DNA of 12,177 bases from Cytophagaceae bacterium (GTDB taxonomy: Bacteria; Bacteroidota; Bacteroidia; Cytophagales; Flexibacteraceae). How positions within the stretch are numbered: position 1 is the stretch's first letter; every line of letters begins with the position of its first letter. Both the position numbers and the translations under genes were made by a program. The notes under the pieces are model-generated. The model had not been told where the DNA came from. It saw only the letters and a program-made list of their open reading frames with translations, and ran no database searches. The stretch is taken from contig CANHWS010000082.1 of NCBI GenBank assembly GCA_947464365.1, positions 1 through 12,177 on the forward strand, in the 5' to 3' direction. Shown in pieces: positions 7,631-12,177 of this stretch.

Positions 7631-8545
7631 ATGAGCCTAAGTCGAAAGGCCTTTTTGTCACGTTTGGGGCTTGGCATGATAGGTGCTGCACTCCTGCCTA
7701 TGACCACCCATGCCTCGTCGCTTCAGTCGCTACACCAGCTGGCAGATGCCTTGCCCCATACCGATAGATTACCTGCCTTATTTATCGGCCACGGCAGCCC
7801 AATGAATGCCCTTGCGGATAATCCGTTCACCCAGCACCTCAACAAATTGGGGCAAGAGCTTCGGACGCAATGCCAGATCCAGGCCATCGTCGTGGTTTCT
7901 GCCCATTGGCTGACCAAAGGGACATGGGTGCAAGCCAGCGCCAAACCCAAAACCATCCACGACTTCGGCGGATTCCCTGAGGCCTTGCACCAGATGCAAT
8001 ATCCTGCACTTGGGTCGCCTCTTACCGCAAAAGCGATCCATCAGTTGGTTCAGACGATCGAGCTGACAGAGGAATGGGGCCTAGATCATGGATCTTGGAC
8101 AATCCTTCATCACCTATGGCCCAAGGCTGATATCCCTGTTTTGCAGATCAGTATCGACTTTAGCAAACCAATGGCCTACCACCGTGAGTTGGGCACTTTA
8201 CTGCGCACTTTACGCTCTCGTGGGGTTTTAGTGATCGGTAGTGGCAATGTGGTGCATAACTTGCGCCTGTCCATTCCACGGCTAATGAGCCAAGATAGTA
8301 GGCCATTTGACTGGGCCCTCGACTTTGACAATTGGGTGGGCGATCGGCTGGAGGATCAAGACTTTGCAGCCCTAGAACGCTACGAAACCATTGGTGAAGC
8401 AGGTCGTTTAGCTGTTCCGACAACAGACCATTACCTACCGATGCTTTATACGGTCGGGATGGCACACAAGGGCGAGCAGGTCAAGACCACCTTTAACGAA
8501 GTCACGCATGGTGGCATGAGCATGCGCAGTTTCAGGGTGGGGTAG
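7631..8545 (+). CDS. ygiD: 4,5-DOPA dioxygenase extradiol-like protein (YgiD/DODA family) with export signal
   Basis: The 304-residue product belongs to the LigB-type extradiol dioxygenase family that includes plant DODA and E. coli YgiD, which open the ring of DOPA and related catechols. Key motifs are GHGSPM (H54), VVSAHW (H92), DHGSWTILHHLWP (H153), GSGNVVHNL (H209) and PTTDHYLP (H267), with THGGMSMRSF near the end. The spacing H54-H92-H267 parallels the metal ligands H22, H57 and H234 of YgiD, and H153 matches the conserved catalytic His. The first 28 residues are extra compared with YgiD: SRKAFLS, then a hydrophobic stretch and THA, resembling a signal peptide with a Tat-like RK motif. 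The ATG at 7631 starts this signal; omitting it would require a start at M16 or M24 inside the hydrophobic stretch. The true substrate is unknown. The gene ends 6 bases from the convergent flippase stop. The symbol denotes family membership only. Confidence 0.85.
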   Translation: MSLSRKAFLSRLGLGMIGAALLPMTTHASSLQSLHQLADALPHTDRLPALFIGHGSPMNALADNPFTQHLNKLGQELRTQCQIQAIVVVSAHWLTKGTWVQASAKPKTIHDFGGFPEALHQMQYPALGSPLTAKAIHQLVQTIELTEEWGLDHGSWTILHHLWPKADIPVLQISIDFSKPMAYHRELGTLLRTLRSRGVLVIGSGNVVHNLRLSIPRLMSQDSRPFDWALDFDNWVGDRLEDQDFAALERYETIGEAGRLAVPTTDHYLPMLYTVGMAHKGEQVKTTFNEVTHGGMSMRSFRVG

Positions 8546-8551
8546 TACGCC

Positions 8552-9901
8552 TTACGCGGCCAAAGTCCGTCGGATGGTCTGGATCGATAGGCGCCGAATA
8601 GCTCCTATCTGCATCAGGAATAGCGGACGGAACTTGGAGTTGATGGCATTGGCCCCGACATGGATCAGGCCATAGCTCAGGCTCAATGAGACAGCCACAC
8701 CAACGATCCCCAGTATTGGCCAGAGTAATAAGGACAAACAGGCCATAAGTACGATCCCAGCCAAGTTGCGCCAAAAGATTTGACTTTGATATCGGTGAGA
8801 CACCAACCAAGGCCAGCCAAATGACCCTGCTGCCGAAAACACGATCGACAAGACGTGGACGCTCAAGATGGCAGCCAGGCTTGGGTATTTGTCGCCAAAA
8901 TAGAAGCCAATGACGGGTGCCACTGCCCAGGTGAAGCCAACTATGCCTAGGCTAATCAGCAATATAACAGCAGCAAAATCTGACCAAAAGGCGGTGGCTT
9001 TTTCTGCCAACTTGGCTCGGAGGTCATAGTACTTGCTCGAGAAACTATTGCTGACGATAAACGGAATCAACAGCCAAGGCTCCGAAAATCGAACAGCTGC
9101 AGCGTAGATGCCAGCCATTGCTTCGTTGCCAAGCACCCACCTGATGAGCAACACATCCATCCGCATAAAGGTATTGACCACCAAGGCAGATGGTAGCTGG
9201 ATTTTGGCATGGGCAAACATAGCACGCCACATATTGACCGAGACACCGCAGTTGGCCAACAGCTGTCGGAATGGCTTGTGCAGCATCCAGAATAATACAT
9301 AACTGAGGACCACCTCAGCCGGGATGGCCATCAAGATCCAGAAGTCGTTAGGGCCGCCTCCTTCGGTGATTAGGCTGATCTTGATTGCCGAAAACAAGAT
9401 TAGGCTAACGAGTTTCAGTTTGATCAGGTGCCGCACTGTGCCTTGCTGCTGAAAGTAATAGTCAGCCGACTCTACACTTTGGGCCAAAAACATCAAGAAC
9501 TGGCTCAGCAGGCCTACATATAGGTAAAAATGATCTTGCCAATCGGAGGGGCTAACAGCAGTTAGTAAGAAGGCTGTATATATTCCCAAGACCAATACAC
9601 CCCCCAGTACTTTCATCAACCAAGAGGTGCCAAATGTCTGGCCTAGCTCTTGGCTATGACTATACTGATAGATCAGGATGTCATTCAGGCCCAAGGTAAA
9701 AAGGGGATAAACGATGTAGGAAGTCGCCAACGCGGGTCCATAATCACCAATCAGGTTGGGCCCGATGGCCTTAAAGAACAAGATGTTGAACAACATCCCG
9801 ACCACCATGCGTGCTCCCTTTTCGGCTACCAGCCAGAACGTTGTCGAGGCCGGACCGTCTTGGTTGATGCGGGTCAGGATGGAGCGAACGGTCTGGATCA
9901 T
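8552..9901 (-). CDS. Polysaccharide flippase, Wzx/MOP-superfamily-like
   Basis: The 449-residue product is a polytopic inner-membrane protein with about 12 hydrophobic segments, the normal size for a lipid-linked oligosaccharide flippase of the RfbX/Wzx type. Such proteins move undecaprenyl-linked repeat units across the inner membrane for surface polysaccharide assembly. Supporting features are an N-terminal segment with AEKGARMVVGMLFNILFFK (about 26-44), the family pattern RMDVLLIRWVLGNEAMAGIY at 247-266 followed by AAAVRFSEPWLLIP, and a C-terminal pair of helices at about 380-415. A Lys/Arg-rich tail (RRLSIQTIRRTLAA) is probably cytoplasmic. The ATG at 9901 lies 25 bases after the rsmB-like stop, and the glycosyltransferase two genes upstream supports a role in glycan export. 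The exact glycan, and whether it is O-antigen, capsule or exopolysaccharide, cannot be told from this window. Confidence 0.8.
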   Translation of the reverse strand: MIQTVRSILTRINQDGPASTTFWLVAEKGARMVVGMLFNILFFKAIGPNLIGDYGPALATSYIVYPLFTLGLNDILIYQYSHSQELGQTFGTSWLMKVLGGVLVLGIYTAFLLTAVSPSDWQDHFYLYVGLLSQFLMFLAQSVESADYYFQQQGTVRHLIKLKLVSLILFSAIKISLITEGGGPNDFWILMAIPAEVVLSYVLFWMLHKPFRQLLANCGVSVNMWRAMFAHAKIQLPSALVVNTFMRMDVLLIRWVLGNEAMAGIYAAAVRFSEPWLLIPFIVSNSFSSKYYDLRAKLAEKATAFWSDFAAVILLISLGIVGFTWAVAPVIGFYFGDKYPSLAAILSVHVLSIVFSAAGSFGWPWLVSHRYQSQIFWRNLAGIVLMACLSLLLWPILGIVGVAVSLSLSYGLIHVGANAINSKFRPLFLMQIGAIRRLSIQTIRRTLAA

Positions 9902-9926
9902 GGAAGTGGTTACTGGCAGTTAATGG

Positions 9927-11252
9927 CTATTTGTTCCGACGCAAGAGGGCCATGTAAAAGCCATCCCAACCTTCGCTAGGCCAGGTGTGTAGGTCCTTGA
10001 CGAACTCCCAATTTTTGTGCTCGGCCAGGAACTTCTGGACCTGTTCTTCATCCTCAGCAGGCATGAGGCTACAAGTGGCATAAACCATCAGCCCACCAGT
10101 CTTGACCATTTTGCTATACTGATTCAGGATACTGGCCTGGGTCTGTTGCAGGTCCCAGATGGACTCCTCGTCTAGTTTCCACTTGGTATCTGGGTTTCGA
10201 CGCAGGACGCCTAGGCCCGTGCAAGGCACATCCAGCAAGAGGCGGTCAGCCTTGTCATGGAACTGTTTGATCGTTTTGCGACCCTCGATCGGGTAAGTAT
10301 GGATGATTTTGACACCATTGCGTTTGGCACGACGCTTAAGCTCATCCAGCTTAAAGGCTTCGACATCCATCGCGATGATTTTGCCTTGATTTTCCATCAG
10401 GGCTGCTAAGTGGAGGGCTTTCCCACCAGCACCAGCGCAGGCATCGATCACCAGCTGACCAGGTTCTGGAGCCAAAAACGGGGCTATCAACTGTGAGGAG
10501 GCGTCTTGCACCTCAAACAAACCTTTACGGAATGACCCAAGGCGAATGACTTTGAGTTTGGCATCCAGCATAACGGCATCAGGCGCCTCAGGGACAAGCG
10601 TAGCGGTAACTCCTTCTGATACCAAATCGTCCAATAAACCTTCGACATCAGTTTTGAGCCTGTTGGCCCGTAAGTAAGTAGGGGCCAATACATTCAGACC
10701 GGCTAGTTCAGCATCCCAACGATCTCCTAGTTGGGTTTTGCCATATTCGTACAGCCAGTCCGGCACAGATTGCAAGACTTCAGTTGGCATGGCCTCGGGC
10801 CGATAAGCCTCACGGATGACGTGATTGGGTGGGATGTTTATAGCTTCGGGCCAGTCGGGCAGGTCATAACCGCGGGTGCAGAGCCACATCAGGACCAAGC
10901 TGGTATAGTCAAGGTCTTCGGGCTCATCCAGCTCAGCGGCAAGCCACTCTACCTGGCGGAAATAGCGAACAAGGTTGTAAAAATGCTCAGCAATAAAACG
11001 ACGATCTTGGCTGCCAAGGCGACTATCTGAACTGAGGAGTTGCTCCAGCACACGTTCGCTATACTGGTTCTGGTCAAATACTTTCTCGAGACCTTGGGCT
11101 ATCAGTTTGACCAGGTTTTTGTGTAGGCGTTGTGCCCTAGGGACTATGCTGCCTTCTGTACTTGGCTGGGTAGTCTCCTCTTGGTCGGGCGCATCTATGT
11201 CAAAATCTGGTCCTAGGTCGTCGGTCATCGAGGTAGTGATCTGGTAGGTCAT
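9927..11252 (-). CDS. rsmB: RsmB/NOP-family rRNA cytosine-C5 methyltransferase
   Basis: The 441-residue product is an AdoMet-dependent RNA m5C methyltransferase; E. coli RsmB, of similar length, methylates C967 of 16S rRNA. The Rossmann-fold motif I is VIDACAGAGGKALHLA (268-283). The acidic AdoMet-binding segment AMDVE is at 294-298. Motif IV is LDVPCTGLGVLRRNPD (340-355) with C344, and motif VI is VYATCSLMPAEDEEQ (390-404) with C394. The two Cys are the release and nucleophilic residues known for this family. Residues about 40-160 are helical, matching the NusB-like RNA-binding region, and PTYLRANRLK (191-200) is the usual linker motif. The first 35 residues are acidic, probably disordered and not typical. 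A start at M9 (position 11228) is possible. The gene lies 54 bases after the glycosyltransferase and 25 bases before the flippase. The exact target base is inferred; another m5C site is possible. Confidence 0.85.
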   Translation of the reverse strand: MTYQITTSMTDDLGPDFDIDAPDQEETTQPSTEGSIVPRAQRLHKNLVKLIAQGLEKVFDQNQYSERVLEQLLSSDSRLGSQDRRFIAEHFYNLVRYFRQVEWLAAELDEPEDLDYTSLVLMWLCTRGYDLPDWPEAINIPPNHVIREAYRPEAMPTEVLQSVPDWLYEYGKTQLGDRWDAELAGLNVLAPTYLRANRLKTDVEGLLDDLVSEGVTATLVPEAPDAVMLDAKLKVIRLGSFRKGLFEVQDASSQLIAPFLAPEPGQLVIDACAGAGGKALHLAALMENQGKIIAMDVEAFKLDELKRRAKRNGVKIIHTYPIEGRKTIKQFHDKADRLLLDVPCTGLGVLRRNPDTKWKLDEESIWDLQQTQASILNQYSKMVKTGGLMVYATCSLMPAEDEEQVQKFLAEHKNWEFVKDLHTWPSEGWDGFYMALLRRNK

Positions 11253-11306
11253 TTGATGCCTACCTAAGTAATTAGCATGGCAAATTGGCCAAACGGAATA
11301 TCAAAA

Positions 11307-12092
11307 TTAGATTTTGCCAGCAAGGCCTAATCTACCCAAAATGAACTGGGGAAGTTTGCGCAGTGGCTTGAGTGGGATGGTGTAGAACCGTGGTTTGAGG
11401 TCATTTTTGGCCCAGGCTAGTTTGTCCTCATTATTGGCACGAAGACGATGGGCTACACTTTGGTTGCTAAGGCCGCCCACCCGCATCTTGATGATGACTT
11501 CTGGCAAATAGGCAGAGGTGATACGTTGTCTGTACAAGAAACGTAACATCAGCTCATAGTCAGCTGCTGATTTAAGCTCGAGGTCAAAATAGCCCAACTT
11601 GTCATAGAGGCTACGCTGTACGAAGAAGGTAGGGTGTGGGGGCATCCATCCTGCTAGGAAGTTGCGGTAGTTATACTTGCCACTACGCCAATGCCGCAAA
11701 ACCTTGTCCGTATTGACCCGATCTACATATTGCAAATCGGCATAACAGGATTGGGCCTTCGTTTTGGTTAGGAGTTTAACAACGTGCTCGATGACGGTCT
11801 TGTTGGCATAAAAGTCATCACTATTCAAGATGCCGACCACCTCGCCAGTGCAGTGTTTGATGCCCTTGTTCATGGCGTCGTAGATCCCCTTGTCCTTACC
11901 GACGATTACCTGACTGATACGGCCAGGGTAGCGTTGCTGCATTTGCTCGATGATCTCGAGGGTGCCATCCGTGCTGCCGCCATCAATAATGATGTATTCA
12001 ATGTCTTGGTAGGTCTGCTCGGCCACGGAGGTAATCGCATGACCAATTGTTTCGGCATTGTTGAGCACGACAGTTACCAGACTTACTTTCAT
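11307..12092 (-). CDS. Family 2 glycosyltransferase
   Basis: The 261-residue product has the GT-A fold of GT2 enzymes, which transfer sugars from nucleotide-sugar donors with inversion. The nucleotide-binding start is VSLVTVVLNNAETI (3-16), then DGGSTDGT (37-44) and the DKGIYDAMNKG motif (67-77), typical of WcaE-like enzymes of surface polysaccharide synthesis. The metal-binding DXD equivalent is LNSDD (89-93). PHPTFF (152-157) and AADYELMLRF (176-185) form the acceptor side, with the Asp of ADYE as the likely catalytic base. The C-terminal tail is basic and may sit at the inner membrane. It has no signal peptide and no strong transmembrane segment, so it acts on the cytoplasmic side. It is first in a run with rsmB and a flippase, and its product is a plausible lipid-linked glycan for that flippase. 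Donor and acceptor sugars are unknown. Confidence 0.88.
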   Translation of the reverse strand: MKVSLVTVVLNNAETIGHAITSVAEQTYQDIEYIIIDGGSTDGTLEIIEQMQQRYPGRISQVIVGKDKGIYDAMNKGIKHCTGEVVGILNSDDFYANKTVIEHVVKLLTKTKAQSCYADLQYVDRVNTDKVLRHWRSGKYNYRNFLAGWMPPHPTFFVQRSLYDKLGYFDLELKSAADYELMLRFLYRQRITSAYLPEVIIKMRVGGLSNQSVAHRLRANNEDKLAWAKNDLKPRFYTIPLKPLRKLPQFILGRLGLAGKI

Positions 12093-12141
12093 ATCAGCGT
12101 AATCTCAGTGTTCAGATAGGGTCAAAACGGCAATGAGGCCA

Positions 12142-12149
12142 CAAAACTA
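12142..12149 (-). promoter_or_regulatory. Putative -7 promoter element for the glycosyltransferase operon
   Basis: On the minus strand this reads TAGTTTTG, an exact match to the Bacteroidota -7 consensus TAnnTTTG. It lies 49 bases before the glycosyltransferase start, implying a leader of about 40 bases. A TTTG on the same strand (12164-12167) is 14 bases upstream, closer than the usual spacing of about 19-21, so it is a poor -33 box. Confidence 0.35.
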
Positions 12150-12177
12150 ATCCAATATGGTCACAAATCAGCCACGA

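Noticed and set aside
5182..8545. A polysaccharide utilisation locus
   Set aside because: There is no SusC/SusD pair, glycoside hydrolase, sulfatase or hybrid sensor; only one lyase-like protein is present.

Overview
The window reads as a chromosomal stretch of a member of the Bacteroidota, most likely from the Cytophagales or a related order. The evidence is a large outer-membrane barrel protein with an SprA-like N-terminal module, a DUF2141 protein, an EboA-family protein, no obvious Shine-Dalgarno sequences, and three perfect matches to the Bacteroidota -7 promoter element TAnnTTTG upstream of genes. The order-level placement is inference. No RNA gene, CRISPR array, insertion sequence or phage gene was seen. 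Coding density is high and the genes look intact.

Left region (1-7332): a short DUF2141 protein with a membrane anchor (84-695, +) converges on a run of three minus-strand genes. In transcription order these are a secreted protein of about 716 residues that I tentatively read as an (alpha/alpha)-toroid polysaccharide-lyase-like protein (7332-5182), an EboA-family protein (5071-4361), and a 1183-residue outer-membrane beta-barrel protein with an SprA-like N-terminal module (4268-717). The gaps of about 110 and 92 bases allow co-transcription but do not prove it. None of the other known ebo genes lies in the window, so this eboA appears to stand alone here.

Centre (7333-8545): a 298-base intergenic region separates the divergent toroid-like gene from a 4,5-DOPA-dioxygenase-like gene (7631-8545, +). 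It carries a perfect 9-base inverted repeat with related short motifs around it, which may be an operator. The dioxygenase has the YgiD/DODA metal-ligand and catalytic histidine motifs, plus an N-terminal export signal.

Right region (8552-12092): three closely spaced minus-strand genes, in transcription order a family 2 glycosyltransferase, an RsmB-type rRNA cytosine-C5 methyltransferase and a Wzx-like polysaccharide flippase. The flanking two suggest cell-surface glycan synthesis and export, with a housekeeping rRNA modification gene between them. The most unusual points are the isolated eboA beside an SprA-like barrel, the exported dioxygenase and the unassigned toroid-like secreted protein. 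I did not find clear evidence of a wholly new system.
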